A stretch of 64,000 bases of DNA from CBDCMJ01 sp965218875 (GCA_965218875.1 OZ244707.1:1674001-1738000), one strand, 5' to 3'; shown: positions 8,087 through 17,271, numbered from the stretch's first letter. The notes: generated from the sequence alone by a model not told the origin. Translations and numbers: made by a program.

Positions 8087-9376
8087 TCACCAGATGATCT
8101 TGGCTTCTTCCAAAGCCCGCACCCGGTCCAGCTCCAACCCCATCAATCCGTGGAACACTTCGACGTTGTGCTCTCCCAGGTCCGGCGTCCACCGGTCCAC
8201 CCGCACCGTGGAGCGGGAAAACCTCCACGGCGGCGCCACCGCCCGGTGGCTTCCCTTCTGCCCATGGCGCACGGTGGGGAAGGCGTCCCGGGCCGACAGG
8301 TGCGGGTCGTTGGCCAGTTCTTCCGCCGACAGGGAGGGAAACGCCGGGACGCCTCTCTCCTGAAGCCGCCGGGACACTTCCCAGGCCGTTGACCCGGCGG
8401 TCCACCCCTCCAGCATCCGGTCCAGGGCCTCCCGGTGCAGCCAGCGTTGATAGCCGTCGCCGAAACGCGGCTCGTGGGCCCAGGCGGGGTCTCCCATGGC
8501 CTCGCGCAACCCCTGCCACTCCTCCTCCGAGGAGACGGCGATGCTGACCCAGGCGTCCTGCCCGGAGCACCGGTAGACCCCGTGGGGGGCCAGTCCGTCG
8601 TCCCCGTTGCCCTGCCGTTGGGCCTCCCTGCCGTTCATGGCGTAGTCCATCAGGGCCGGTCCAACGAAGGCCGTCGCCAGGTCCCGCAGCGACACGTCTA
8701 CGTGCCGGGCCGCCGAGAGAGACACCGCGCCATTTTCGACAGGAAGGGATGGGGACTCCCTACCCTCCCCGGACGGATCTCCCGGGGAAGGAACACGGGA
8801 CTTGGCGCAGAGACCCAGGATGGCGGCGTAGGCGCCCAGCATGCCCCCGGTGTGGTCCATGGCGTGACGAAGCTCCACCGGAGGGCCGTCCGGGTATCCG
8901 GTCAAGTGCCCCAGGCCTCCGACGGCGGCGAACATGGGGGCATACCCGGCGTATCCTCGTTCCGGTCCGCTCTGGCCGTTGGAGGAAACGGAGACCAGCA
9001 CTACGTCCGGTTTGACCCGGCAGAGGGCGTCGAAGCCAAGCCCCAGGCGCTCCATCACTCCGGGCCGGAAGTTTTCCAGCACCACGTCGCTCAGCCTGAC
9101 CAACTCCAAGGCTAGGGCTACCGCCTCCGGCTCTTTGAGATTGAGGCAGACGGAGCGCTTGTTGGCGTTGACCTGCTCAAAGCTGGAGGGCGGCTTGCCA
9201 TACATGGTGTGAGGCCGGCGGGTGATGTCCAGCCGGGCGGCGCTCTCGACTTTGATCACCTGGGCGCCCAGCTCGGCCAGCATCAGGCTGGCGAAGGGCC
9301 CGGCGGCGTGGACCGAAAAGTCGGCAACCCTGATGGCGGAGAGAGGCCCCGGTATATTATCCACAGGCCCGGTCAC
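8087..9376 (-). CDS. CaiB/BaiF family III CoA-transferase, active-type subunit
   Basis: Protein of 429 residues that would move CoA between carboxylic acids through an aspartyl-CoA intermediate. RVADFSVHAAGPFASLMLAELGAQVIKVE is at the N-terminus (residues 16-44) and the closing LGEHN motif is present. The catalytic Asp is D174 (AMDHTGG), placed by its 15-residue spacing to the AILGL helix. It begins 10 bases after the stop of the gene at 9387, whose product lacks this Asp, so the two probably form one heteromer. GTG 9376 has GAGGGG upstream. A family member with such an arrangement is SmtAB or BbsEF. Substrate unknown. Confidence 0.92.
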   Translation of the reverse strand: MTGPVDNIPGPLSAIRVADFSVHAAGPFASLMLAELGAQVIKVESAARLDITRRPHTMYGKPPSSFEQVNANKRSVCLNLKEPEAVALALELVRLSDVVLENFRPGVMERLGLGFDALCRVKPDVVLVSVSSNGQSGPERGYAGYAPMFAAVGGLGHLTGYPDGPPVELRHAMDHTGGMLGAYAAILGLCAKSRVPSPGDPSGEGRESPSLPVENGAVSLSAARHVDVSLRDLATAFVGPALMDYAMNGREAQRQGNGDDGLAPHGVYRCSGQDAWVSIAVSSEEEWQGLREAMGDPAWAHEPRFGDGYQRWLHREALDRMLEGWTAGSTAWEVSRRLQERGVPAFPSLSAEELANDPHLSARDAFPTVRHGQKGSHRAVAPPWRFSRSTVRVDRWTPDLGEHNVEVFHGLMGLELDRVRALEEAKIIW

Positions 9377-9386
9377 GTTTCACCCC

Positions 9387-10667
9387 TCATATGACCCCGG
9401 CCCGGGCCAGGTCTGACAGGTCCTCCCCTGAGTAGCCCAGGCTGGAATAAGTCTTGACGTTGTGCTCACCGAGCAGGGGGGCGCGGCGCAGGTCCGCCGG
9501 GGCGTCTCCGAATCGCAGGGGAAGCCCCGGGTATTCCAGACTCCCGGCTTCGGGGTGGTCCAGCGGGAGGAACTGGTCCCGTTCCCGCTGTTGAGGGCTT
9601 TGGGACACCTCCGCCGGGGAGTAGTAGGGCGCTATGGGCACGCCGTGGCTCTGCCCCTGGTGGTAGAGCCACTCCTTGGTGTGTTCCGCAGACCACTGCC
9701 GCAGCCCGGCGTTGATCTCGGGCCCGTATTTGGCCGGCTCCAGGAACTTCTCCGGGGCGGCCCAATCGGGGTTTCCCAACCACCGGGAAAGGGACTCCCA
9801 CTGCCGGGGTTCCAGGGTCAAAAGCTCCACGTAGCCGTCCTGGGCGGGCAGCACGCCCCCCACCCGGAAGAAGCGGGAAAACCGGTCCTCCACCAGCCCT
9901 TCGGCCGCCAGACGTTGCAGGGGAAGGTAGCCGATGGCCAACTGGGCTTCCTGGAGGGAGCAGTCCAGGACTTGCCCCGGGGCGCCGGAGCAGCGGGCGA
10001 GCACCGCAGCCAACACGGCCACCGCCGCGGTGAGGCCGCCCTGGTAAGAACCCATGTGGCTGCCCGCCGCTATGGGGGCCCGGTCCGGGAAGGTGTCCAA
10101 GGCGAGGCCGTTCGGCAGCAGCCGGCCTTCTCCTCCGGCGTGGAAGACGTTCAGGTCCCGGGCCCGGAAGCCAGAGTAGGGCCCGGAGCTGCCGAAGGGC
10201 GTGAGCGCCGCCACGATCAGGTCCGGAAGGGTCTCATCGAGGGCGCCGGCGTCCAGGCCAAGGGACAGGGCCCGGGCGGGCTGGAAGTCGTGGATGAACA
10301 CGTGGGACCCCTGTAGCAGCCGGTGGAGCAGGCGTTTTCCCTCGGCGTCCTCCAGGTTGAGGGTGACGCCCCTCTTCCCGGTGTTGAGGTAGAGGAACGC
10401 GCCGCTGCGCTCCGGGTGGGGCACGTCCCCCGGAAAGGGGCCGCGACCCCGGGAGGGGTCCCCCACCAGGGGAGGCTCCGCCTTGGTCACCTCGGCTCCC
10501 GCGGCCGCCAGCAGCTTGCCGCAGAAGGGGCCAGACACCATGCCGGCCAATTCCAGTACGCGCAGGCCGTTCAATGGATTGGCCTGGGGACTGGCCTGGG
10601 GACTGGACCGTGCGGTCGAGGCCGGCAGCGGGTGTTGGCCCGGTCCGCCGTCAAGCGTTTGGGTCAA
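9387..10667 (-). CDS. CaiB/BaiF CoA-transferase, non-catalytic-type partner
   Basis: Family III CoA-transferase of 426 residues with the standard opening LNGLRVLELAGMVSGP and closing LLGEHN. At the position of the catalytic aspartate stands Ser207 (HMGSYQGG), found by counting 15 residues back from the VLAAV helix as in the neighbours. It is therefore probably a structural or CoA-binding subunit working with the Asp-bearing protein encoded at 8087-9376. The frame is open much further upstream, but that part overlaps the zinc-ribbon gene. I chose TTG 10667, five bases after that gene's stop, which gives family-typical length. The start is uncertain. Confidence 0.85.
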   Translation of the reverse strand: MTQTLDGGPGQHPLPASTARSSPQASPQANPLNGLRVLELAGMVSGPFCGKLLAAAGAEVTKAEPPLVGDPSRGRGPFPGDVPHPERSGAFLYLNTGKRGVTLNLEDAEGKRLLHRLLQGSHVFIHDFQPARALSLGLDAGALDETLPDLIVAALTPFGSSGPYSGFRARDLNVFHAGGEGRLLPNGLALDTFPDRAPIAAGSHMGSYQGGLTAAVAVLAAVLARCSGAPGQVLDCSLQEAQLAIGYLPLQRLAAEGLVEDRFSRFFRVGGVLPAQDGYVELLTLEPRQWESLSRWLGNPDWAAPEKFLEPAKYGPEINAGLRQWSAEHTKEWLYHQGQSHGVPIAPYYSPAEVSQSPQQRERDQFLPLDHPEAGSLEYPGLPLRFGDAPADLRRAPLLGEHNVKTYSSLGYSGEDLSDLARAGVI

Positions 10668-10672
10668 GTGCG

Positions 10673-10885
10673 TTACCCGACGAACAGGTCGAAGATGTTG
10701 CCCAGGGCGCTGCTGTCGGCCTTGTAGATCTCCGTGTATTTGCAATGGGTGCAGGTCACGGTGGTGAACTTGCGGTTCTGGATGTCGAACATCTTGGAGA
10801 GAAATCCCCCCGTGGCCCGGAACTCGTTGGTCTCGTACTCGTGGTGGGCGCACTTGGCGCAGGTGAAGGCGCCTGTGGTGACCAT
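10673..10885 (-). CDS. Zinc-ribbon protein, DUF2082-like
   Basis: Small protein of 70 residues with two Cys-x-x-Cys knuckles: CAKC near residue 9 and CTHC near residue 45. The intervening GGFLSKMFDIQNRKF and the closing TEIYKADSS are characteristic of the DUF2082 nucleic-acid-binding zinc-ribbon family. It is inside the CoA-transferase cluster, 5 bases upstream of the inactive-type transferase and on the same strand, so it should be co-transcribed. Some families in fatty-acid metabolism carry separate zinc-ribbon partners, but no such role is shown here. GGAGG is seven bases before ATG 10885. Confidence 0.8.
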   Translation of the reverse strand: MVTTGAFTCAKCAHHEYETNEFRATGGFLSKMFDIQNRKFTTVTCTHCKYTEIYKADSSALGNIFDLFVG

Positions 10886-10983
10886 GCTCCTGCCTCCTTA
10901 AGAATTTCGAAGAATCTCGAATGTTTGAAACGCGTCTCCGTTCCACGGGTGGGGACTCCGGCTTTGTTTGACGGGCCTCGAGC

Positions 10984-12228
10984 TCACAGCGGGAGTATGG
11001 GGGGCGTGTTCTCTCCCGGCGGCGCCTCCCGCAGGCTGAGGCCGCTGCCGTCGGTAAACCAGGGAGTCCTGGGGTCCAGGGATGGCAGAGCCACGGTGGC
11101 GAAGCCGGGAGCGGTCACCTCCCCGCGTTGGTTCTCGGCCCAGATCTCCACGTCCACCAGGGGAAATCCCTGGTGCATATACTTTCTGACCACCTTTCCC
11201 TTGCACCACTGGGTGTCTCCGTAGACGTTGAAGCGGCGGCACTCCACCCGGAGCCGCTTCAGGAACGCGTCGTCGCCCATCCAGTTGGTCATCAAGGTGC
11301 CCATCCAGGATACCCGCTGGGGGCCGTAGTCGTAAGCCCCGGGGACTCCCACGGCCTCGGCCACCGAGTCCCTCATGTGCCCTATGCCGGTGTACTCCAG
11401 GCCTCCGCCAGCCTCGGGATTACGGAAGTAGTGCCCGGGATGGCGCAGGGCCTCCCGCAGCAGCACGCCGTGGGCGCTGGAGCGGCCGGTGCCCACCAGA
11501 AAGGCGCTGACATCCTGTAGGGACAGAGGCCCGCGCAGGACGGGTTCGAGTTCCTCTCCCTCCCGGGTGTCCTCCCAGTAACGGGTGGCCGCGCCCCGGG
11601 GGGTCTCGCTCAACACCTGCTGGTCGATGGCCTCCAGCTCGCCGGGAGTGTACTCGTGGCGTTTGGGGACGTCGGCGTACTTGCCCTGCTCCCGGGCCGC
11701 CCGGCGCTGGTGACGGGTGCACCAGCCCACCACCCGGGCCACGACCTCGTCCCTCTGGTTGCTATAGATCGATTCCACATACTGGATAACCAACCGGGCC
11801 GAGTAGCGGCTCTGCTTCTCTTCCACGTCCAGCACCCGTTCTACGCAGTTGACCGCGTCTCCGGGGCGCATCACCCGGAAAAACTCCCAGTCGTTGCCGG
11901 CGAAGAACCCGTGGACGCCGGGCAGCCCCCAGCGGGTCCTCCCCGGCCAGTGGCGCATGTAGGGAGCGCAGGGGTGTCCGATGACCGAGCCGTACTTGGT
12001 GTTGGCCGAGTACTCCTGGTCGCGGAACAAGGGGTTGGCGTCGCCTATGCCGTTGGCGAAGTTGATCAAGGCTCCCAGGGATGCGTCGCGGGTGTACTGC
12101 TCGGTCCGAATCCGCATACCGATCATCGCCTTGGCGTTGGCGATGGCCTCATCGGAGATGCCGTCCACCTCCGGCAGCGTGTCAGCTACCCTCCGATTCT
12201 TACCGGAGCGTTCGTCTTGTTGCGCCAT
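10984..12228 (-). CDS. MaoC-like double hot-dog acyl-CoA hydratase/dehydratase
   Basis: Protein of 414 residues with an N-terminal FAS1-like hot-dog domain and a C-terminal MaoC-type domain. The first has FANGIGDANPLFRDQEYA, the hydratase motif with Phe where the catalytic His often stands. The second has GHMRDSVAEAVGVPGAYDYG and TNWMGDDAFL. Such enzymes add or remove water on enoyl-CoA esters; mesaconyl-CoA and itaconyl-CoA hydratases are relatives. It lies between two CoA-transferase pairs and near a CitE-like lyase, which fits a dicarboxylate-CoA pathway. ATG 12228 follows GAGGGG by five bases. Substrate is inference. Confidence 0.85.
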   Translation of the reverse strand: MAQQDERSGKNRRVADTLPEVDGISDEAIANAKAMIGMRIRTEQYTRDASLGALINFANGIGDANPLFRDQEYSANTKYGSVIGHPCAPYMRHWPGRTRWGLPGVHGFFAGNDWEFFRVMRPGDAVNCVERVLDVEEKQSRYSARLVIQYVESIYSNQRDEVVARVVGWCTRHQRRAAREQGKYADVPKRHEYTPGELEAIDQQVLSETPRGAATRYWEDTREGEELEPVLRGPLSLQDVSAFLVGTGRSSAHGVLLREALRHPGHYFRNPEAGGGLEYTGIGHMRDSVAEAVGVPGAYDYGPQRVSWMGTLMTNWMGDDAFLKRLRVECRRFNVYGDTQWCKGKVVRKYMHQGFPLVDVEIWAENQRGEVTAPGFATVALPSLDPRTPWFTDGSGLSLREAPPGENTPPILPL

Positions 12229-12299
12229 GAGGTCCCCTCGCTTGACGGGACTCGTGGAATGCCGCCGCGGCCTCCCTGGTCCCGTTGGGTCTGGTCACA

Positions 12300-13544
12300 C
12301 TACCATAACACCTGCCGCTCTTCCAACCGCCGCACCTCGTCAGCGGACAAACCCAACATGCCGCCGAACACCTGCTGGTTGTGCTCTCCCAATAAGGGCG
12401 CGTGACGGCGGATGCGGCCCGGGGTCCGGCTCAACTGCCACATCAGGTTGAAGATGGGCTCCTCCCCCAGGGATGGATGCTCGATCTCCTGGTACAGGCC
12501 CCGCTCGCGGAAGTGGGGGTCGTTGAGCCGATCCTCGGCGTCCATCACCGGGAGGGCGGCCACCCCGTGAGCCTGGAGCAGCTCGGTGTTCTCCTGGGCG
12601 CTGCGCTGCTCGGTCCACTCCGACAGGCACGCGTCCAACTCCCGCCGGTTTTTTAGCCGGCGGTACCTGCTGTCGAACTTGGCGTCTTGGGTCCAGTGGG
12701 GACGGCCCATGGCCTGCACCAGTCCCCGCCACTCGTCTTCGGTGCGCACCGCGACGGAGACCCAACGGTCTTCGCCCAGGCAGGGGTAGTTGCCGTAGGG
12801 GGCCATGGCAGGGTCGTAGTTGCCTTTGGGGCCCATTACCCGGCCGGTCGTGGTGTATTCTATGAGTCCCAGGCCGGCGGTGACGACGGTGGAGCGGAGC
12901 ATCGACAAGTCGACGTGCCGGCCCTCCCCGGTCCTCCGGCGGTGCAGCAGGGCGGCGGTGACGGCGAAGACGGCGTGCAGCGCGCCCGATATGTCCGCGT
13001 AGGCGTGCTTTAGCCCCAGGGGACGCTCGCCTTCGTACCCCAGGTTGCTGTCCAGGCCCGCCAGGGCTCCGATGGACGGGGCGTAGGCCCGCAGGTCCCT
13101 GAGGGGGCTGGTGCGGCCGTTGGAGGAGATGGAAATCATCACGATATCGGGCTTGTGCCGGCGCAGCGCGTCGTAGCCCAGGCCCAGTCGGTCCATGACG
13201 CCTGGGGAGAAGTTCTCGATAACCACGTCGCAAGCGGCGACGAGGCTGTGGGCCAGCTCCACCGCCTCCGGGTGGGCGGTGTTCAGCGTGACGCTGAGCT
13301 TGCTGCGGTTGACGTTGTGGAACATGGGGTTTAGCTCCGGGTCTCGCTCTTCGCCGATGATGGGCCGGCCCTGGCGCATGTAGTCCAGGCGTCGGCGGGT
13401 CTCGACCTTGATGACCTCGGCCCCCATGTCCGCCAGCACCATCCCCGGAAGGGCGCCGGCCAGCACCCATCCGAAGTCCAGTACCCGGTACCCCCGTAGG
13501 GGACCGGGATGGTCCGGTGGAGCCGTCGAAGGTCCGGTTGACAT
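12300..13544 (-). CDS. CaiB/BaiF family III CoA-transferase, active-type subunit
   Basis: Protein of 414 residues. The opening GYRVLDFGWVLAGALPGMVLADMGAEVIKVE and the closing LLGEHNQQVFGG are typical. The catalytic aspartate is D184 (AYADISGALH), correctly spaced from the TAALLHRRRTGEG helix and turn. It starts nine bases after the stop of the gene at 13554, whose product has Gly at the equivalent site. This repeats the layout of the 8087/9387 pair: inactive-type gene first, active-type second. The two pairs are probably paralogous operon units for different acids. The ATG at 13544 has no strong ribosome site, consistent with coupling. Confidence 0.92.
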   Translation of the reverse strand: MSTGPSTAPPDHPGPLRGYRVLDFGWVLAGALPGMVLADMGAEVIKVETRRRLDYMRQGRPIIGEERDPELNPMFHNVNRSKLSVTLNTAHPEAVELAHSLVAACDVVIENFSPGVMDRLGLGYDALRRHKPDIVMISISSNGRTSPLRDLRAYAPSIGALAGLDSNLGYEGERPLGLKHAYADISGALHAVFAVTAALLHRRRTGEGRHVDLSMLRSTVVTAGLGLIEYTTTGRVMGPKGNYDPAMAPYGNYPCLGEDRWVSVAVRTEDEWRGLVQAMGRPHWTQDAKFDSRYRRLKNRRELDACLSEWTEQRSAQENTELLQAHGVAALPVMDAEDRLNDPHFRERGLYQEIEHPSLGEEPIFNLMWQLSRTPGRIRRHAPLLGEHNQQVFGGMLGLSADEVRRLEERQVLW

Positions 13545-13553
13545 AAGGTTACG

Positions 13554-14798
13554 TCAAATGATCCCGGTCTGGCGCAGCTTAACCAGTTGCTCCCGGGTAT
13601 GCCCCAGCACGCCGCAGTAGACCTCGGCGTTGTGCTCTCCCAAAAACGGTGCGGGGGACGGGGCTTCCTTGGCGGCGCCGGCCAACTCGTAACAGGGGCC
13701 CGGGAAGGGCAGCGGACCGGTGTCCGGGCGGTCGATGTCTACGAACAGGCCTGTGAGGCTGGGGTCCTGCCGCACCTCGTCGTAGCCGCGCACCGGCGCC
13801 AGGGGAATCTGGTGCTGCAGGGCCAACTCCAGCAACTCGGCCTTGGTGTAGCCGGCGAGCCAGGCCTCCATGTGGCCGTCCACCTCATCGGCGTAGAGGT
13901 TGTTCATGTCGGTGCGGTTGGCGAACCGCGGGTCCTTGGCCCATTGGGGGTCTCCCATGACTTCCAGGAGCTTGCGCCACTGGCGCCCCTCCGGGGCGCC
14001 GACGAAGATATAGCCGTCCTTGCACCGCATGATGCAGTTGGGGTAGGGGAAGTCCATGGCGTGGTGGCCCGTGCGCCGGGTCGCGCGCCACTGGTACACC
14101 GCCATCAACGCCTCCGGGCCGTTGTAGACCCCGGCGATGGCTTCTACTTCGGCGATATCCACGTGCTGTCCGAGGCTGCCTTCTTCCGATCTTTCTTCGG
14201 CGGCCGAGGTCCCTGGCGGCTCCATGGCCAGCAGGCAAATCAAGATGGACGACGCGGCCGCCATTCCGGCAAAGTAACCCACCTGGGGGGCGCCAAAGGT
14301 CAGCGGTTCCCGGTCGGGGGAGCCCAGACCCTGGCAGATGCCGCCGCCCGCCGCCAGGTTGATGTCGTATGCTTTGTAGTCCCGGCGTGGCCCGGTGAGT
14401 CCGAAGGGAGTGATGGAGGCCATCACCAGCCGCGGGTTGGTCCGGCTGAGAGCGTCGTAGTCCAGGCCCAGGTCGCCCATTTGGGTGGGGTGGATATTGT
14501 GGACCAGCGCGTCGGAACGGTCGGCCAGCCCGGCCAGCAGGCTCCTGCCGGTGGGCGTGCTCAGGTCCAGGGTAACGCCCCGCTTGTTGGCGTTGAGGTA
14601 CAGGAATAGGCCGCTGCGTTCGGGATGGGGCTCGTCCCGTAGAAAGGGGCCGTACTGCCTGGCCCAGTCACCGGCGCCGGGGGGCTCTATCTTGATGACA
14701 TCCGCGCCCATGTCGGCCAGGAGCTTGCCGCAGTAGGGCGCGGAAATGAAATCGCCCAACTCCAACACCCGCAGCCCCTCCAGCAAGTTGTAGGTCAA
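13554..14798 (-). CDS. CaiB/BaiF CoA-transferase, non-catalytic-type partner
   Basis: Family III CoA-transferase of 414 residues, opening EGLRVLELGDFISAPYCGKL. Gly174 (PQVGYFAG) stands where the catalytic Asp is expected, judged by its distance to the SILICL helix. An insert of about 15 acidic, Ser-rich residues (AAEERSEEGSLGQ) breaks the usual short R-x-x-x-G-x-G-Q turn. TTG 14798 is chosen because GGAGG lies seven bases upstream and the length equals the partner at 12300; an upstream TTG at 14861 has no such site. It should assemble with the product of 12300-13544. Confidence 0.86.
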   Translation of the reverse strand: MTYNLLEGLRVLELGDFISAPYCGKLLADMGADVIKIEPPGAGDWARQYGPFLRDEPHPERSGLFLYLNANKRGVTLDLSTPTGRSLLAGLADRSDALVHNIHPTQMGDLGLDYDALSRTNPRLVMASITPFGLTGPRRDYKAYDINLAAGGGICQGLGSPDREPLTFGAPQVGYFAGMAAASSILICLLAMEPPGTSAAEERSEEGSLGQHVDIAEVEAIAGVYNGPEALMAVYQWRATRRTGHHAMDFPYPNCIMRCKDGYIFVGAPEGRQWRKLLEVMGDPQWAKDPRFANRTDMNNLYADEVDGHMEAWLAGYTKAELLELALQHQIPLAPVRGYDEVRQDPSLTGLFVDIDRPDTGPLPFPGPCYELAGAAKEAPSPAPFLGEHNAEVYCGVLGHTREQLVKLRQTGII

Positions 14799-15022
14799 TC
14801 CGCTACCTCCACTGGAGGCCTCACGACCCTGGGGCTCGCGCCAAGGCCCCGGCAGGCTCAACCGGGGCCATCGAGAGCCGTTGCGCCGGCGCTCGGGCGG
14901 CGGTTACCCGGCTGTGGGCCGGGAGGCGGCCGGGGCTGGGTCCGCAGGGCGTGGGCCGCCGTGCCCGCCGAGTTGGCCCGCTGAGTTGAAAGAAGTCCAC
15001 AACGTCGGCCTCCGGCGGGTCT

Positions 15023-15925
15023 TCAGGAGTCCAACACTCCTAGTTCCCGGGCCATGTCCAGCATGGACCGGGCCGTCTCCTCGTGGGCGATATCCACCAT
15101 GTCGCCCTGGTAGGTTACCGCCGCTCCCCCCTGGCTGCGGCGCTCCTCCATGGCCTTCACCAGGCCCTGCCACTGGGCGATTTCCTCCGGGGTAGGAGTG
15201 AACACCTCGTTGACCACCGGCACATGGGACGGGTGGATCAGGTGCATACCGGTGTATCCCAGGCCCTTGGCCTGCTTGGCGGCCGCGCGCAGTCCCTCCA
15301 GGTCGTGGATGTCCATCCAGCCGCCGGTGACCGGGTAGGGCACGCCGGCCGCCCGAGAGTCCACCAGGACCTTGGACCGGAGGAAGAGGGTCTCCATGCC
15401 TTGAGGGGTCCACTGGAACCCTATGGAGCGGGCGGTGTCTCCGCCCTTGCCGCCGCTGGCCCCCAGGTGGGCGACCCTGGGCGAGGCGACCGCGATGTCG
15501 TAGGCTTGCCGGATGCCCTGGGCTGTTTCCAGGGCCGGATCGATGAAAGTCTTGCCCAGGGGGATGCCCATGCGGCGCTCGAAGTGTTTGAGCAGAACGT
15601 CCACCTCGAAGACCGCTTCCGGTCCCTCCACCTTGGGCAGCATCACGGCGTAAAGGTGCGGGCAGGTGATGGCTTCCAGGTCGTACCCCGTCAGGCCGGT
15701 TTCCAGCCGGTTTACGCGCACCACCAGGGTCTGTCCGGCGGGGCCCAGCTCCTCCAGCATCCTGCGGACCAGGGCCCTGGCCTCGGGTTTCTCCTCGGGA
15801 GGCACCGAGTCTTCCAGGTCCAGGATAAGCGCGTCGGCCCCGTAGCGGGGAGCCTTTCGCATCCAGTCTTCCTTGTTGCCGGGCACGAACAACTCGGACC
15901 GCAGGGGTTTGGCCTTGAAATTCAT
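15023..15925 (-). CDS. HpcH/HpaI (CitE-like) CoA-ester lyase
   Basis: Lyase of 300 residues in the citrate lyase beta / malyl-CoA lyase family. It shows RSELFVPGNKEDWMRKAPRYGADALILDLEDSVPP at the start, with the metal-binding acidic cluster, then LPKVEGPEAV and LIHPSHVPVVNEVF near the C-terminus. These enzymes cleave 3-hydroxyacyl-CoA esters such as malyl-CoA or citramalyl-CoA to acetyl-CoA and a keto acid. No citrate lyase alpha or gamma subunit is near, so the citrate lyase role is unlikely. ATG 15925 has GAGG eight bases upstream. Its neighbours suggest it acts with the CoA-transferases and hydratase. Confidence 0.88.
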   Translation of the reverse strand: MNFKAKPLRSELFVPGNKEDWMRKAPRYGADALILDLEDSVPPEEKPEARALVRRMLEELGPAGQTLVVRVNRLETGLTGYDLEAITCPHLYAVMLPKVEGPEAVFEVDVLLKHFERRMGIPLGKTFIDPALETAQGIRQAYDIAVASPRVAHLGASGGKGGDTARSIGFQWTPQGMETLFLRSKVLVDSRAAGVPYPVTGGWMDIHDLEGLRAAAKQAKGLGYTGMHLIHPSHVPVVNEVFTPTPEEIAQWQGLVKAMEERRSQGGAAVTYQGDMVDIAHEETARSMLDMARELGVLDS

Positions 15926-16044
15926 TCCATCGACCTCGTTCAGGCGGCATCGCCGGAGAGTGTTCCGCTGGACCGGGGCGCGGGGCCTATCCCGGACCGT
16001 TGTCTTGGGCATTTCGCGGCGCCGGGCAAGGCCCCTGAGAGGGG

Positions 16045-17271
16045 CTACACCACCTTCTCTTCTTCCAGTTCCCGCAACTGGTCCGGGGTCAGACCCAGGA
16101 GACCGCCGAACACTTCGCCGTTGTTCATTCCCAGGGTGGGCGCGCCCGCCATCGGGGGCAACGGCCCTCCCGAGAACACCACGGGAAACCCGGAGGCAAC
16201 CGCGGCTACCGGCTGCTCCATGCCGCTATGTTGCATGGGGGCCAGGCTGCCGCGTTTCCACAGGTGCGGGTCGGCCATGACCTGGGCGGCGGTCCGGACG
16301 GGGGCGCAGGGAACGTCGCAGGCCTCGAAGCGGTCCAGGGCCTCCTGCACCGTATGGCGGGCGACGAGACGCTGGATCTCCACCCGGGCCTCTTCCACGT
16401 TGACGGTCCGGTCGAGATAGGTAACGAAGCGGGGGTCTTCCAGCAGTTCCGGCGCTTCCAGGGCCTGGGTGAGCCTCCGCCACTGGTCGTCGCTGGTCAC
16501 GGTCAGGGACACGTCGCCGTCTTTGGCGGCGTACAGGCCGGTGGGGCCGCTGCGGCTGATGTTGCCGGTGCGCATGGGCAACTGGTGCTCGATGCTCTCT
16601 TCCAGGTTCTCCATGAACATCAGGCAGACCAGAGAGTCCATCATGGATACGTCCAGGTACTGTCCCTGGCCGGTGCGCTCCTTGTGGCGCAGGGCCGCCA
16701 GTATCGAATAGCAAGCGAAAAGGGGAGTGACCAGGTCGCCTATGTAGAAGCCCACCTTGGTGGGTTCGCCGTCGGGGTCGCCGTTGATGTCCATGAGGCC
16801 GGCCATGGCTTGCACTTGGGGGTCGTGGGCCGGTTTGCCCGCGTAGGGGCCGGTCTGGCCGTACCCGGATATGGAGGCGTAGATGATGCCGGGGTTGGCC
16901 TGCGACACCTGCTCGTAGCCCAGCCCCAACCGGGTCATCGAACCCGGCGCCAGGTTCTCCACCACGACGTCGGAGTTGCGGGCCAGTTCTAGGAACAGCT
17001 CGCGGCCCTTGGGGTGCTTCAAGTTCAGGGTGACGCTCTTGACCCCCTGGGTCCGCTTGAGGAAGCGGGTGGACAGGTCCCGCGGGTCGCGCCGTTGGTC
17101 GCTGGCGCCGTCGGGCCCGGCGAAGGGGCCGTTGCCTCGCACCGGGTCCCCCTGTCCGGGAATCTCTATCTTGATGACCTCGGCGCCCATTCTGGCCAAG
17201 GTCATGGAGCAGTAGGGTCCGGCCAGGTAAACCGTTACTGCCAGCACCCGAACGTCGTCTAGCGGTTGCAT
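16045..17271 (-). CDS. CaiB/BaiF family III CoA-transferase
   Basis: Protein of 408 residues, the fifth CoA-transferase of the cluster and probably its first gene. The opening DVRVLAVTVYLAGPYCSMTLARMGAEVIKIE and HDPQVQAMAGLM are typical. The catalytic Asp is D179 (FYIGDLVTP). Unlike the other four it has no adjacent partner, so it is likely a classical homodimer. It precedes the CitE-like lyase gene by 119 bases on the same strand. ATG 17271 follows GGAGGAGAC, giving a firm start. The upstream 620-base gap carries dispersed repeats described separately. Confidence 0.92.
   Translation of the reverse strand: MQPLDDVRVLAVTVYLAGPYCSMTLARMGAEVIKIEIPGQGDPVRGNGPFAGPDGASDQRRDPRDLSTRFLKRTQGVKSVTLNLKHPKGRELFLELARNSDVVVENLAPGSMTRLGLGYEQVSQANPGIIYASISGYGQTGPYAGKPAHDPQVQAMAGLMDINGDPDGEPTKVGFYIGDLVTPLFACYSILAALRHKERTGQGQYLDVSMMDSLVCLMFMENLEESIEHQLPMRTGNISRSGPTGLYAAKDGDVSLTVTSDDQWRRLTQALEAPELLEDPRFVTYLDRTVNVEEARVEIQRLVARHTVQEALDRFEACDVPCAPVRTAAQVMADPHLWKRGSLAPMQHSGMEQPVAAVASGFPVVFSGGPLPPMAGAPTLGMNNGEVFGGLLGLTPDQLRELEEEKVV

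Noticed and set aside
13554..14798. The Asp-lacking CoA-transferases as decayed genes
   Set aside because: Both are full length, lack frameshifts and keep the other family motifs. Their regular pairing with an Asp-bearing gene supports a partner role.
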